In this document: piece after piece, positions 42,608 to 51,760 of the stretch
Layout: each line of letters opens with the position of its first letter
Position numbering within the stretch: the first letter of the stretch is position 1
Assembly (NCBI RefSeq): GCF_000682775.1
Contig: NZ_AWFI01000017.1
Location: 124,001 to 188,000 of the forward strand
Length of the DNA: 64,000 nucleotides
Origin: Hyphomonas sp. L-53-1-40
GTDB taxonomy: Bacteria; Pseudomonadota; Alphaproteobacteria; Caulobacterales; Hyphomonadaceae
Direction of reading: 5' to 3'
Notes under the pieces: model-generated
What the model saw: only the letters and a program-made list of their open reading frames with translations
Database searches by the model: none
Told to the model about the DNA's origin: nothing
Translations under genes and position numbers: made by a program

Positions 42608-44518
42608 TTAATCGGCTGGTATGTACCAGATGGGCGACGTGTAGGCGCGCTCCTGAATCGTCTGGGGCACGTCGGGGCGAGGTGGCACATTTCCACGCAT
42701 TGCTTCCCAAGTCGACCAGCGGCAGCTCGGATTTTCCAAAACGCGGACATAGTATGTCGCGCGCTTGGCAACATCGAAGTCCGGGTCTTGCCAAACAGCT
42801 TTCAACTCGTTTGCACCAGCTCCCGTGGGGGCGCAGGTCTCCATGTCAACGGCAGCGCCATTGTCTGAACAGCGATGTGTCGCCGGATCCGGCGAGCCTG
42901 TATGGCAAGCGACGTCATAGACAGCTTCTCCGACAGAGGTGACCTTGACGACTTGCACACGCTGCAGCGCACCCATGTTGGGATCGCGCTGGGCCCAGGC
43001 AAGGAAGGTTGGCGCTTCGCCAGTCCCGACCAGATCACCGCCCATCGGAACGCCGCCGTCATAGGCCTGCCGGGTAAGGTCGGCATCATCCAACATATCG
43101 TCAGAATACTGATAACCCGCGAAGAAGCGAACCTTCATGCGCGGCCCCGTTGTGGCAAACGTCTCCTTGCGCCGGAACGCATCAAATATAGACTCCCGCG
43201 TGTTCTCTTCCGCCCACACGCCGGTCAGGCCAGATGCTGCCCACCTGGAAAACCATTCCCGGGCATTGTTAACCATCTGATTGTCTGGTTGCTCATCCCA
43301 ACTCTTTGTGCCGAAGAATGGGACGGATCCTCGCGCCATGGGTGTGCCGTCAACGACTCCGACCTTTGACCAGTAGTCGCTCTCAGCATAGGCCCCTCCG
43401 ACGACGTGGCTGTCGGAAGCTGCGACGAGCCCGAAGCGGAATGGGTCGAAACCTTCCTCTTCCTGTAGTTTCAAGCCATTGCGATAGGCCTCACGAACAT
43501 AGCCGCCTTCGGTTTTCGAGACCTGATAAGAAGCCAATAGCCTGTCATAGATTTCGAAATCTGCCCACTCGTCGTTGGGCGAAAGGGAAGGGTGGGTCTC
43601 GCTGGTGCCCTTGACTTGAGTTACCTCGACCAGGGGCTCATTCCTCATGCGCTGTTCAGCATAGGCCACATCGAGTGGATCTCCATTATATGTCTCTAGA
43701 CGGAACATTTGCCCATCAGAGACATTCGAGTTATGTGGAATGGCAATGGCCTCATAACCTTCTGAGCGCTGTTCATCCATCCAGTCCCAGAGGTCTTCAG
43801 GGTTGGGCGAATCCAGCGTCGAGAAGGCGCGATCAGGCGCGTCCCCCTTGAAGAAAACGTTTCGGTGAAGGTTGCCTCCCGCAAAGGAGCCTTCCTCGTC
43901 ATTGACGGTCACGGATGTGAATTCATAGGCGGCGAAGGTTGTGAACTCTCCTGGCACATAGTGGCGGTTTGCAGCATCAATATTCTGTTCCCAAACAGAC
44001 CCGATAATGGATTGGTCATACATGTCCTCGATCGGCTCGCCAGAGCGAACAGAGGCACCCACACTCTGGAATGCCGCGGTGATTTTTTCCGGATCGGTCG
44101 AAAACATGTCCTGGGCACGAGGCAATTTTGAAAGCTCTGTGCCGGGTGTATTCATAACAGGAAGGATGCCGAGATATTCGGCATGGTCGGTGACGGTGTA
44201 GAAATCGAGAGGGCCGCCCGCAATTGTCATGTCGAAACCGGAAGGGTGGGTGATCGTCTCACCGCGGGCAAACCGATATGCGTCGTCGGCCGTGCGACGA
44301 ACATTGAAGATATAGGCATCGAAGCTTGATCGCGTGTGGATATGAAGATCGCCGAAATAGGCATTGCGGTCTTCACTGTATCCTGCCGTCCGCTCCGTCG
44401 CGGAAGAGGCAGACTCAATTTGGGCGGTGTCGGTCTCCGGCATGGAAGTGTCCGGCGTGGTGCTGTCACACGCAGCCAAAGCGATCACCGAAACGGCAAA
44501 GCCCAATAGTCTTTTCAT
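42608..44518 (-). CDS. DUF3604 family PHP-like metallohydrolase lipoprotein
   Basis: A 636-residue lipoprotein (MKRLLGFAVSVIALAAC, Cys17); GGGAGG before ATG 44518 decides the start. The DUF3604 core carries a PHP-domain-like metal set: GDLHIHTRSSFDAY (His59, His61), TDHAEYLG (Asp111, His112), IPHNSN and AASDSHVVGG. PHP enzymes use two or three metal ions for phosphoester hydrolysis; no function is established for DUF3604. It is the first of three genes, followed by a parvulin and a HupE-type permease, implying an envelope system. The C terminus ends in TSPIWY, typical of the family. Confidence 0.88.
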   Translation of the reverse strand: MKRLLGFAVSVIALAACDSTTPDTSMPETDTAQIESASSATERTAGYSEDRNAYFGDLHIHTRSSFDAYIFNVRRTADDAYRFARGETITHPSGFDMTIAGGPLDFYTVTDHAEYLGILPVMNTPGTELSKLPRAQDMFSTDPEKITAAFQSVGASVRSGEPIEDMYDQSIIGSVWEQNIDAANRHYVPGEFTTFAAYEFTSVTVNDEEGSFAGGNLHRNVFFKGDAPDRAFSTLDSPNPEDLWDWMDEQRSEGYEAIAIPHNSNVSDGQMFRLETYNGDPLDVAYAEQRMRNEPLVEVTQVKGTSETHPSLSPNDEWADFEIYDRLLASYQVSKTEGGYVREAYRNGLKLQEEEGFDPFRFGLVAASDSHVVGGAYAESDYWSKVGVVDGTPMARGSVPFFGTKSWDEQPDNQMVNNAREWFSRWAASGLTGVWAEENTRESIFDAFRRKETFATTGPRMKVRFFAGYQYSDDMLDDADLTRQAYDGGVPMGGDLVGTGEAPTFLAWAQRDPNMGALQRVQVVKVTSVGEAVYDVACHTGSPDPATHRCSDNGAAVDMETCAPTGAGANELKAVWQDPDFDVAKRATYYVRVLENPSCRWSTWEAMRGNVPPRPDVPQTIQERAYTSPIWYIPAD

Positions 44519-44610
44519 GTCTTCCTCCCAAGGGGCATTTTTGCCTGCCCTCATTGGTTGGAATTCTGCGACGAACAGGACGTGCTGTCCAGCTTGACGC
44601 TCGGGAAGGA

Positions 44611-44979
44611 TCAGACCGGGCTGATATCGGTAATCTTGTACGTCAGGGGTGTTTCACCATGACTGGCAATAGTCACGTACTCGCCTTCCTTGAACACATG
44701 TTCGCCGAGTTTGAAGCCCGCTTCGTCATCGCCTTCATCGTCCTCATCGTAGTGGAAAAACCAATGGCTACCCCGATGGGTCAGTAGGCCGTCGGCATGC
44801 TCCTGCGGATCGGGACTGAAACGCACAACGCGGCATGCCGCGCGATTTTCACGCCAGGCATCGATATCAATCTGACCCGCTGCCGTCAGTGGTGCGACCA
44901 GCGTATAGCCTTGCCCGGCGTCACCGTTTGGAAGACCGGGGTTCCGCGCGAGCTGGAGGACGATTTTTGACAGGCTCAT
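44611..44979 (-). CDS. conserved hypothetical protein
   Basis: A 122-residue acidic soluble protein. It resembles an alphaproteobacterial conserved family by its layout: an opening ARNPGLPNGDAGQGYTLVAPL, LTHRGSHWFFHYDEDDEGDDEAGFKLGEHVF and a closing GEYVTIASHG. Function is unknown. It is 13 bases downstream of the universal stress protein gene on the same strand, so they probably share an operon. It has no signal peptide or membrane segment. Confidence 0.7.
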   Translation of the reverse strand: MSLSKIVLQLARNPGLPNGDAGQGYTLVAPLTAAGQIDIDAWRENRAACRVVRFSPDPQEHADGLLTHRGSHWFFHYDEDDEGDDEAGFKLGEHVFKEGEYVTIASHGETPLTYKITDISPV

Positions 44980-44992
44980 GTGGAGTTCTCCT

Positions 44993-45823
44993 CTAGTGGG
45001 CTAGCGCAAGGGCGGGGGCATTGTCAGCTGTGAGCAGGCGCCGTGTGGTGCCGCCAAAAATTCGCTCCGCCAGACGGGAGTGTCCATAGGCACCCGCCAG
45101 GATCATACAGGCCCCGGTACCCTTTGCCATGGCCAGAAGACCGGAAGACACCTCACCTTCGATTTCCATGACACGCGAGGAAATTCCTTGCAGTACCAAC
45201 CATTCCACAAGCGCTTCCGGCGCAGCGATTTCGCGCTGAGGGTCCTTGTTCAGGTCATCTGTGTTCTGTGCAATGATGACATCGCCGAATGCTTTCAGAA
45301 GCGGCAAGTGAAAGCGGACCGTGCGGGCTGCGCCATTGCTTCCATCCCATGCAATGATGACTGGCCCATCCATATCCGGCGTGGTGCCGGCGAGAACGAG
45401 CGGAAGATGCGCATCCATGAGGACGTACTCGAATCCCACATTCAGCGGTTGTGATCCGTCCGCCGCTGTGCGTGGAAATACGACGGCTTCCGAGAGGGAG
45501 GCCGCATTGGACGCTGCACGTTCGACAGTGTTGACCTCGTGCTTGAATTCGCAGGTAATCGTATCTTCGTCCTGAGTGGCCGTTTGATAAGCTTCGCGTG
45601 CCTTTGCGAGCACTTCTTCCTGCATGTCGAAGATCGACTGGGTGGTCGCGCTGGTCAGGCCAGCAGCCTCTGGTGTGGCGATCACCATCAGAGCGGCGTT
45701 CGGATCTGGCAAGGCGCACAATGCTCGCATTGGCACATTCATGCGGCGAGCAAGGGATAGGGCGGTGCGTATGGTAGCAAGGTCGGTCTCAACCGTTCCC
45801 TGTAGCATGGCGACTACGGACAT
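44993..45823 (-). CDS. universal stress protein (tandem UspA domains)
   Basis: A 276-residue protein with two Usp-type halves. The second half has the ATP-binding G-2x-G-9x-G-(S/T) motif as GAYGHSRLAERIFGGTT and ends LLTADNAPALALAH. The first half lacks this loop. Tandem Usp proteins bind ATP and act in stress survival; the target is unknown. The start is preceded by a weak ribosome site. It is upstream of the small conserved gene at 44611. Confidence 0.88.
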   Translation of the reverse strand: MSVVAMLQGTVETDLATIRTALSLARRMNVPMRALCALPDPNAALMVIATPEAAGLTSATTQSIFDMQEEVLAKAREAYQTATQDEDTITCEFKHEVNTVERAASNAASLSEAVVFPRTAADGSQPLNVGFEYVLMDAHLPLVLAGTTPDMDGPVIIAWDGSNGAARTVRFHLPLLKAFGDVIIAQNTDDLNKDPQREIAAPEALVEWLVLQGISSRVMEIEGEVSSGLLAMAKGTGACMILAGAYGHSRLAERIFGGTTRRLLTADNAPALALAH

Positions 45824-45899
45824 GGGGCACTCCTAGCGTCATTCAGGTTCGATAATGATGTGTACCATTTATCGCCCCGGTTTAACTAGGTGAGACTAC

Positions 45900-46940
45900 C
45901 TAATCCGTCCGTCCAATTCTTTGGCGCGCAATCCTGTCTGCGACGAGATTTGTCGGCTCGCTGCTTTCCAAAGCCAAATCCAAGACTTCGCCGAGTGTCA
46001 CCATGAGGGCCTTCACCTTGGCGCCGACCCAGTCCCGCGAATAGGTGCCGGAGATTTCCGCGCAGACATTGATGATGCCACCGCCATTGATGACATAGTC
46101 CGGTGCATACAGAATGCCGCGGCGACGCAGCAATTCACCCATTTCAGGCACAATCAACTGGTTGTTCGCGCCGCCCGCAATAGCCTTCACGCGAAAAAGG
46201 CTCAGCGTCTTCTCGTTGATGATTGCACCCAGCGCATTTGGCGAAAAAATGTCTGCATCGACGCCATAAATTTCGTCGGGCGCGACGATCCGTGCCCCCG
46301 TGCGGGCAGAGATGTCGGACAAGGCTGCCTGGTCAATATCGGTAATGATGAGGTTCGCACCTGCCTTCGCCAAGTGTTCGCAAACATGTCCGCCGACTGA
46401 ACCCACGCCCTGAACAGCAATTGTGCGGCCGGTCAGGTCATCTGTGCCGAGCGCGCGTTTGGCGGTTTCGCGAATGCCCAGATATATTCCCATTGCTGTT
46501 ATCGGAGATGGATCTCCACTGGCAGCGTCGCCCTCATCGAGCCCGGCAACATGTGCCGTCTCCTCGCGCACGATTTGCATGTCGGAGACATTGATGCCGA
46601 CATCCTCCGCGGTAATATAATTGCCTTTGAGGCTCTCGACCGCGCGTCCGAACGCTCGGAACAATTCTGGTGATTTGTCCGCTTTCGCATCGCCCCAGAT
46701 GACAGCCTTGCCGCCGCCGAGGGGAAGGTCTGCCATGGCATTTTTGTAGCTCATTCCATGGCTGAGCCGCAGGGCATCCCGCAACATGGCTTCACCAGTG
46801 TCGTAGTTCCACATGCGGCAGCCACCTGCCGCGGGCCCCAAGGCCGATGAATGGACGGCGATAATCGCTTTCAGACCGCTGTCAGCGTCGTGAAACATGT
46901 GGACACCCTCATGGGCATCGAAGGAGGAATGATCGAACAT
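45900..46940 (-). CDS. Glu/Leu/Phe/Val dehydrogenase (leucine dehydrogenase type)
   Basis: A 346-residue amino acid dehydrogenase. The N-terminal substrate domain has GGCRMWNY, the substrate lysine Lys66 (MSYKNAMADLPLGGGKAVI) and the catalytic Lys78. The C-terminal Rossmann domain has GVGSVGGHVCEHLAKAG with the NAD loop GxGxxG. The size and the residues fit leucine or valine dehydrogenases, which deaminate branched-chain amino acids to 2-oxo acids using NAD+. Substrate preference is inferred. The gene is divergent from trkH with 259 bases between. Confidence 0.9.
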   Translation of the reverse strand: MFDHSSFDAHEGVHMFHDADSGLKAIIAVHSSALGPAAGGCRMWNYDTGEAMLRDALRLSHGMSYKNAMADLPLGGGKAVIWGDAKADKSPELFRAFGRAVESLKGNYITAEDVGINVSDMQIVREETAHVAGLDEGDAASGDPSPITAMGIYLGIRETAKRALGTDDLTGRTIAVQGVGSVGGHVCEHLAKAGANLIITDIDQAALSDISARTGARIVAPDEIYGVDADIFSPNALGAIINEKTLSLFRVKAIAGGANNQLIVPEMGELLRRRGILYAPDYVINGGGIINVCAEISGTYSRDWVGAKVKALMVTLGEVLDLALESSEPTNLVADRIARQRIGRTD

Positions 46941-47199
46941 GAGAGAGTCATCGGTTGCAAATGTAACGAAGGGGCGTTTAGGCCCTTGCGGACGATCCCG
47001 TCAACCGGCGTCTGCCCTTGGACTTGGCGCGAAAATGGCATAGTTGACCCGGCACAGGCCACACACGGCCCAGTTCTACCGTCAGGAGTCCATGGGAAGT
47101 CCTCAGTTTCTGCCCAGACCGCATCCTTGGTGCATACTGCTTAACCACGTAACGCGTTGACACCTCAGCAGGAATTGCAGCGTATCTTGCCCTCCAGAC
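46941..47199. other. 259-base divergent intergenic region, leucine dehydrogenase / trkH
   Basis: It should contain both promoters. A TTGACA hexamer at 47157-47162 faces trkH but its best -10-like partner (TATCTT, 47183) is 20 bases away, too far to be confident. No riboswitch, RNA gene or inverted repeat was recognised. Confidence 0.35.
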
Positions 47200-48654
47200 A
47201 TGCAGCTTCGTCCTCTCTTTCTTGCTCTCGGCATCATGACCGTCCTTCTGGGTGCGGCGATGATCCCCTGTGCATTGATCGATTCCGCTGATGGGCGGGC
47301 GGAAACCTATGTGTTTGAGGTGTCTGCTTTCGGTTCGATCCTGATCGGATCATGCATGTGGGTCTTGTCGCGCGGCGACATTGAACGCACCGGACAGCGC
47401 GAAGGATTTCTCCTCACTGTACTGGTCTGGGTGTTCCTGCCGATGATTGCATCCATTCCGTTCCTGGCGTCGGGCATGACAGTAACGGATTCCCTGTTTG
47501 AGACTGTTTCCGGTCTAACGACGACCGGCGCTACTGTCTTGACGGGGCTCGACAGCATGCCACGCGGTCTCTTGTTGTGGCGGGCCATCCTGCAATGGAT
47601 TGGCGGGATCGGCATCATCGTGACGGCCATCGCCATCCTGCCACAGCTGCGGGTCGGCGGGATGCAATTGTTTGAACTGGAAAGCTCCGACATGTCGGGC
47701 AAATTCCTTCCCCGCATCACCGACATCGCCGCTTATCTGGGTTTCACATACCTGCTGATCTCAATGCTCTGTGCCTTGCTCTACTACCTCACCGGTATGG
47801 ATTGGTTTGACGCCATAACTCACGCGATGACGACCATGTCGGCGGGAGGATATTCGACGCACGACGCTTCTTTCGGCTACTTCAATGACACCAACGCACC
47901 GTATGTCGCCACGTTCTTCATGTTTATTGCGGGCCTGCCATTCAGCCTGTTGGCGATGCTGATGCTGCAAGGTCGCATTCGACCGATGCTCGCCGATCCG
48001 CAACCACGCCTCTATCTGGCACTCGCATTGATCTTCTCGACCATCATTGTCGTCTACCATGAGGCCGTTGTTGATCCGCCCGTGTTTGACCATATTTTCC
48101 ACGGCTTCAAGGAAGCCCTGTTCAACATCATCTCGATCATGACCGGCACCGGTTACGCCTCGGCACCATATGACACTTGGGGCCAGCCCGTGATGGTCAT
48201 TTTTTTGGGGGCCACCTTTGTTGGAGGGTGTGCGGGTTCGGCGGCGTGTGGGCTCAAGATGTTCCGGCTGGAAATCGCTGCCAAGACGATCGTTGCCTAT
48301 TCGCAGCGCATGATCCAGCCGCACCGCCGCACGCCTATCCGTTATGCCGGCAAGACGGTGGATGAAGAAGTCCTGCAGTCGGTTATGGTATTTATCAGCC
48401 TCTACCTGCTGACTTTCCTCGTCGCGGCTGCACTGATTAGTCTGACCGGCGTGGACGCACTGACGGCCATTTCGGGTGCCGCTACCAGCGTGTCAAATGT
48501 CGGACCGGGGCTTGGCCCCATGATCGGTCCATCCGGCACATTCCAGTTATTGCCTGACTTCGCCAAATGGATTTGCGCCATTGCCATGCTGCTAGGGCGG
48601 CTCGAGTTCGTGGCTGTATTTGTGGTTCTGACCCGACGCTTCTGGCGCGGTTAG
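47200..48654 (+). CDS. trkH: potassium uptake protein TrkH
   Basis: A 484-residue, multi-helix Trk/Ktr-type K+ transporter. Four pore loops can be traced by their TTG-like filters, for example ETVSGLTTTGATVLTGLDSMPRG (first), TMSAGGYSTHDASFG (second), IMTGTGYASAPYDTWG (third) and AATSVSNVGPGLGPM (fourth). It moves K+ across the inner membrane with the regulatory partner TrkA, which is not in this window. The C terminus matches TrkH: GRLEFVAVFVVLTRRFWR. Confidence 0.94.
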   Translation: MQLRPLFLALGIMTVLLGAAMIPCALIDSADGRAETYVFEVSAFGSILIGSCMWVLSRGDIERTGQREGFLLTVLVWVFLPMIASIPFLASGMTVTDSLFETVSGLTTTGATVLTGLDSMPRGLLLWRAILQWIGGIGIIVTAIAILPQLRVGGMQLFELESSDMSGKFLPRITDIAAYLGFTYLLISMLCALLYYLTGMDWFDAITHAMTTMSAGGYSTHDASFGYFNDTNAPYVATFFMFIAGLPFSLLAMLMLQGRIRPMLADPQPRLYLALALIFSTIIVVYHEAVVDPPVFDHIFHGFKEALFNIISIMTGTGYASAPYDTWGQPVMVIFLGATFVGGCAGSAACGLKMFRLEIAAKTIVAYSQRMIQPHRRTPIRYAGKTVDEEVLQSVMVFISLYLLTFLVAAALISLTGVDALTAISGAATSVSNVGPGLGPMIGPSGTFQLLPDFAKWICAIAMLLGRLEFVAVFVVLTRRFWRG

Positions 48655-48657
48655 TGG

Positions 48658-50352
48658 TCAGTTCCAGGGATTGAACCGCTTCACCGGCCGAGGTGCAACC
48701 TCTTCCGAGGCTTGGGCCTTTTCTTCACTGCTGGAGGTGTCAGCCGGCTCTGTCTGAGTATCCATAATGAAGTCAGGTTCCGGTGTGATCTCTACTTCGG
48801 GCTCTACATGCGGTTCCGCTGCCTCGAAATGGGTCTCCGCATCGGATGTATGCTCGTCAGAATCGACCGGTTCAGTTCCCGGCCAAGGCTGGTCATGTGT
48901 TGCATCAATCACGACTCGCGGAGCGCTCACCGACTCGACCGACTCGGTCGCGTCCAGTGGAGCTGGTGTTTCAACGGGAGCTTGCCGGTTCCCAATTCCC
49001 GAAAGGCTGAAGGACTGAGGCGGCTGGGCGGGGAGCTCAGGCGTTGGAGCAGCTTCCAATTGAGGCTCAGTTTCAGGTGTTTCCGAAGTTTCCATTTCTG
49101 AGTGTGATTGTGCGGTGTCAGACTGAGGCGCGTAGCGACCCAACCCACTACCATATCCACCCGTAAGGAAATTATTGGAGGTTGGGGCGTTTTCCTGCGG
49201 GGCAGGCGACGGCTCACCAGCCTCTTCCTCGGGAGCACTTGCCGCCTCGATCGCCGGACCTTCGGGTATGGAAGGCGCTATTTCTGGCTCGGATTCCGGA
49301 ATGTAACTGTCAAACGGCTCAGCTTGGGCATAGTTCGGTGCACTGTCGCTGGCATCCGCAAAGGCAGGTGTGTAGGTGTCGGCCTCATGCGTAACTTCGG
49401 AGTCGACTTTGCCCATGAATTGCGGTGCGTCTGCTTCCGCAGTCGAGGCATCTTCCGGTTCGATTTCCGTATAACCCGTCGGTGTATAGCCTGCGGCTGG
49501 TTCGTTTAGTGGCCCCGGTTCATCGACAGGCTCCATCGCGGCTGGCGCATCTGGTGACGAGACACCGTAACCCATGATTGGCGACATGGAGGCTTCGGCT
49601 TCAGGCGTGGCTTCTTCGGTGGGTTCTGCATCTTCGACAGTATTTACCTCATGAGCCGAGTCAGCAACAGCCTCTTCGAGAGAGATGCCCGTGTTTTCAT
49701 CGGTCAGGATTTCATCTTCGGACGGCATCTGTTGATCGCCACGTGATGCTATCGGAGACTCCAGCGTGTCTTCGCTGATTTCTTCAGGGGCTTCATGTTC
49801 AACCGGTTGGGCTTCCAAAGGTGTATTTACCTGGCTCGCAAGAGACGCAACCGCTGATGTTATGTCGGACTGACTGTCCAGTTCCAGATAGGCTTCCGGT
49901 TCCAGTGGGGAGCTGTCATCCAGCGGATCCTCGACCGCATCCTCACCTGAAGCTCCCGGCATTACTTCCGCGTCAGCATCGTCGATCAGGTCCGCAGGCT
50001 CGTCTCTGACGTCGGTCTCTACGGCGGTCAGTCCGGCCAGCACCGCACTGATCGCCTCTTCTGCGCCGCGTGCATGGCGCTTGGCTTCCCGGTAGAGTTC
50101 CTCAACGAACAGCGCATAAGGGCGACCGTCGGCATCGAATTCATCATTGAAGTCAGACGGGCTGCAGGTCTCGATTTCCCGGCCTTGCGCGTCTGTCAGG
50201 AGGACGGCGTAAGGATCAGGCGTCAGCGTGACTCGATAGCCTTCGGTGTCGTGGGTCATTTGGCCGTTTTCGGCTTCCTGCCATGTCACCCTCTGCCGGC
50301 GCGTCATATCGCCGAGCTTGTCTATCAGCCGTTTGGTGGATGGATGCAGCAT
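48658..50352 (-). CDS. large acidic, proline-rich disordered protein with folded head and RFNPWN tail
   Basis: A 564-residue protein of unknown function. Residues 1-108 look folded (two helices and strands: STKRLIDKLGDMTRRQRVTWQE, YRVTLTPDPYAVLLTDAQGREIET, YALFVEELYREAKRHARGAEEAISAVLAGL). Residues about 110-555 are low-complexity, rich in Glu, Pro, Ala, Ser, Asp, with small Gly/Tyr islands (FLTGGYGSGLGRYAP, MGYGVSSPD). It ends in the basic, aromatic peptide PRPVKRFNPWN, quite unlike the acidic body. This head-linker-tail arrangement recalls polar organisers and scaffold proteins such as PopZ, but there is no sequence link. ATG 50352 is preferred over TTG 50355. It converges on trkH. Confidence 0.8.
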   Translation of the reverse strand: MLHPSTKRLIDKLGDMTRRQRVTWQEAENGQMTHDTEGYRVTLTPDPYAVLLTDAQGREIETCSPSDFNDEFDADGRPYALFVEELYREAKRHARGAEEAISAVLAGLTAVETDVRDEPADLIDDADAEVMPGASGEDAVEDPLDDSSPLEPEAYLELDSQSDITSAVASLASQVNTPLEAQPVEHEAPEEISEDTLESPIASRGDQQMPSEDEILTDENTGISLEEAVADSAHEVNTVEDAEPTEEATPEAEASMSPIMGYGVSSPDAPAAMEPVDEPGPLNEPAAGYTPTGYTEIEPEDASTAEADAPQFMGKVDSEVTHEADTYTPAFADASDSAPNYAQAEPFDSYIPESEPEIAPSIPEGPAIEAASAPEEEAGEPSPAPQENAPTSNNFLTGGYGSGLGRYAPQSDTAQSHSEMETSETPETEPQLEAAPTPELPAQPPQSFSLSGIGNRQAPVETPAPLDATESVESVSAPRVVIDATHDQPWPGTEPVDSDEHTSDAETHFEAAEPHVEPEVEITPEPDFIMDTQTEPADTSSSEEKAQASEEVAPRPVKRFNPWN

Positions 50353-50485
50353 CAAGACCCGCCTTTCCGTTTATCCAGAACGCTTTTCCTAACAGTTACA
50401 AGCTGGCAGGCGAATGATCAAACGTCCTGTCCCACCAAAATCCATGAAATGACGCGAAATCCGGCAGGTTAGGCTTTCCGCTAAG

Positions 50486-51649
50486 TTAATCCGTCGCTTC
50501 GGGAGCAGCCGGGTAGTACGCCATGCGAACCAGAACGGCATCCCTGCCGTCATTCAGAGATTTGAAAACGCGCTGGAATCGCGCGCCGTTCTGCATTTCG
50601 TTGCAAACCAGCAGGGCGGCTGACTCGTCGACACCATTCAGGCAGGCGGCTTGGTCGGCTTGCGGCAGTGCACTAAGCCGAAAAAGATCGATATGCTCAC
50701 CCGCTGGTCCCGCGACGTCTGGATGGCTAGTGGAAACGCGATGTACCTGGCCCAGAGACCAATCGGACTCGACGACATAGAGAGGTGCCGTATCCATGCC
50801 CGCTACTATGTTGAACACCGGGTACAGATCCCCTTCAGACGTTAGCTGATCGGGGACGACTTCATATTCAGGAAAGGCGGCCCGGATTGCACTCGTGTTG
50901 AATGGTATGGCTCCGGTCAGCCCCATGGCGCCTTCCGGCCCGATGGATGGCTTTTCGCCTATGGCTGTCTTCCACTCCGTTTTGACACGAGCAACATCTT
51001 TCAAAAAATCCTTCACCGGCTCGCCACCGGCAACCGACAAATCAGTCCTGTATCCCCGGACGATGCCGTCCGGATCCACAAGCAGGTAAGACGGCGTCCA
51101 CTTGATCTCCAGCGCTTGGCGCAGGCTTGCATCATCATCGATGAGGGTAGGGAAGCTGTATCCCCTGGAATCGAAGAATGCCGCGACCGATCCATGTTTG
51201 CCAAACATGTCCTTCGGAGCGGTATGGCTGGCAGTATATGGAGTATGGATCGACAGGAATTCGAGGTCAGGGTCTTGAGCGATCGCGTTTACAAGCGCAG
51301 CCGTATAGGGTGCATCGGCCATACTGTCTCCGCACCACAGCCCCCAGACGTGAATCACGGTCCATTTATCGAGCGAGGTTGGATCGAAGACTGAGCCATC
51401 CGCCATGGTTCCCGACAGGGGAGGAAGGGCGCTTCCCAACAATGCATTGGAATAGGGGCGGCCGTCCGCGTCCCGGGCGATGCTTTCACCTGTCGGGGTT
51501 TGCGCTGATGCTTGCGACGAAGTATCAGCCGTCATGAAAGATGTTGCACCATGTGGATCGGTGCTGACGCCGTGCGCATGATGATGTGATGGCGCCGCAC
51601 ATGCGGCCAGCAAGACCAGCCCCGCAGAGGCTAAAATTGTACGCTTCAT
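50486..51649 (-). CDS. lipoprotein with thioredoxin-like domain and a C-terminal module
   Basis: A 387-residue lipoprotein (LLAAC, Cys17; AAGGAG before ATG 51649). A His-rich stretch (SHHHAHG) follows. Residues about 75-225 have a TlpA/ResA-like thioredoxin fold: VIHVWGLWCGDS (Cys106), LEFLSIHTPY, LEIKWTPSYLLVDPDGIVRG (cis-Pro). The active site is WCGDS, with only one cysteine of the CxxC, so it cannot form the usual disulfide. The C-terminal domain (about 245-387) has SAIRAAFPEYEVV and a DxxCL...LLVC pair that may form a disulfide; its family is unknown to me. An envelope thiol or folding role is inferred. Confidence 0.75.
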   Translation of the reverse strand: MKRTILASAGLVLLAACAAPSHHHAHGVSTDPHGATSFMTADTSSQASAQTPTGESIARDADGRPYSNALLGSALPPLSGTMADGSVFDPTSLDKWTVIHVWGLWCGDSMADAPYTAALVNAIAQDPDLEFLSIHTPYTASHTAPKDMFGKHGSVAAFFDSRGYSFPTLIDDDASLRQALEIKWTPSYLLVDPDGIVRGYRTDLSVAGGEPVKDFLKDVARVKTEWKTAIGEKPSIGPEGAMGLTGAIPFNTSAIRAAFPEYEVVPDQLTSEGDLYPVFNIVAGMDTAPLYVVESDWSLGQVHRVSTSHPDVAGPAGEHIDLFRLSALPQADQAACLNGVDESAALLVCNEMQNGARFQRVFKSLNDGRDAVLVRMAYYPAAPEATD

Positions 51650-51707
51650 GGCGACTCCTTTGTGGCTCATCGGCGGAAGCTATCACAAGCAGGTCTGCGG
51701 AAAAACA

Positions 51708-51738
51708 AAACGCCCCGGACCATGGGTCCGGGGCGTTT
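51708..51738 (-). terminator. strong terminator between thiolase and lipoprotein genes
   Basis: A perfect 14-bp stem AAACGCCCCGGACC / GGTCCGGGGCGTTT around a 3-base loop, with a T-rich continuation (TTTGTTTTTCC) on the minus strand. It lies upstream of the lipoprotein's downstream neighbour, and could end the lipoprotein transcript's upstream or the thiolase message in either direction; the A/T flanks suit both strands. Confidence 0.75.
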
Positions 51739-51760
51739 GAATGTCTAAGCTTAAGCTAGA

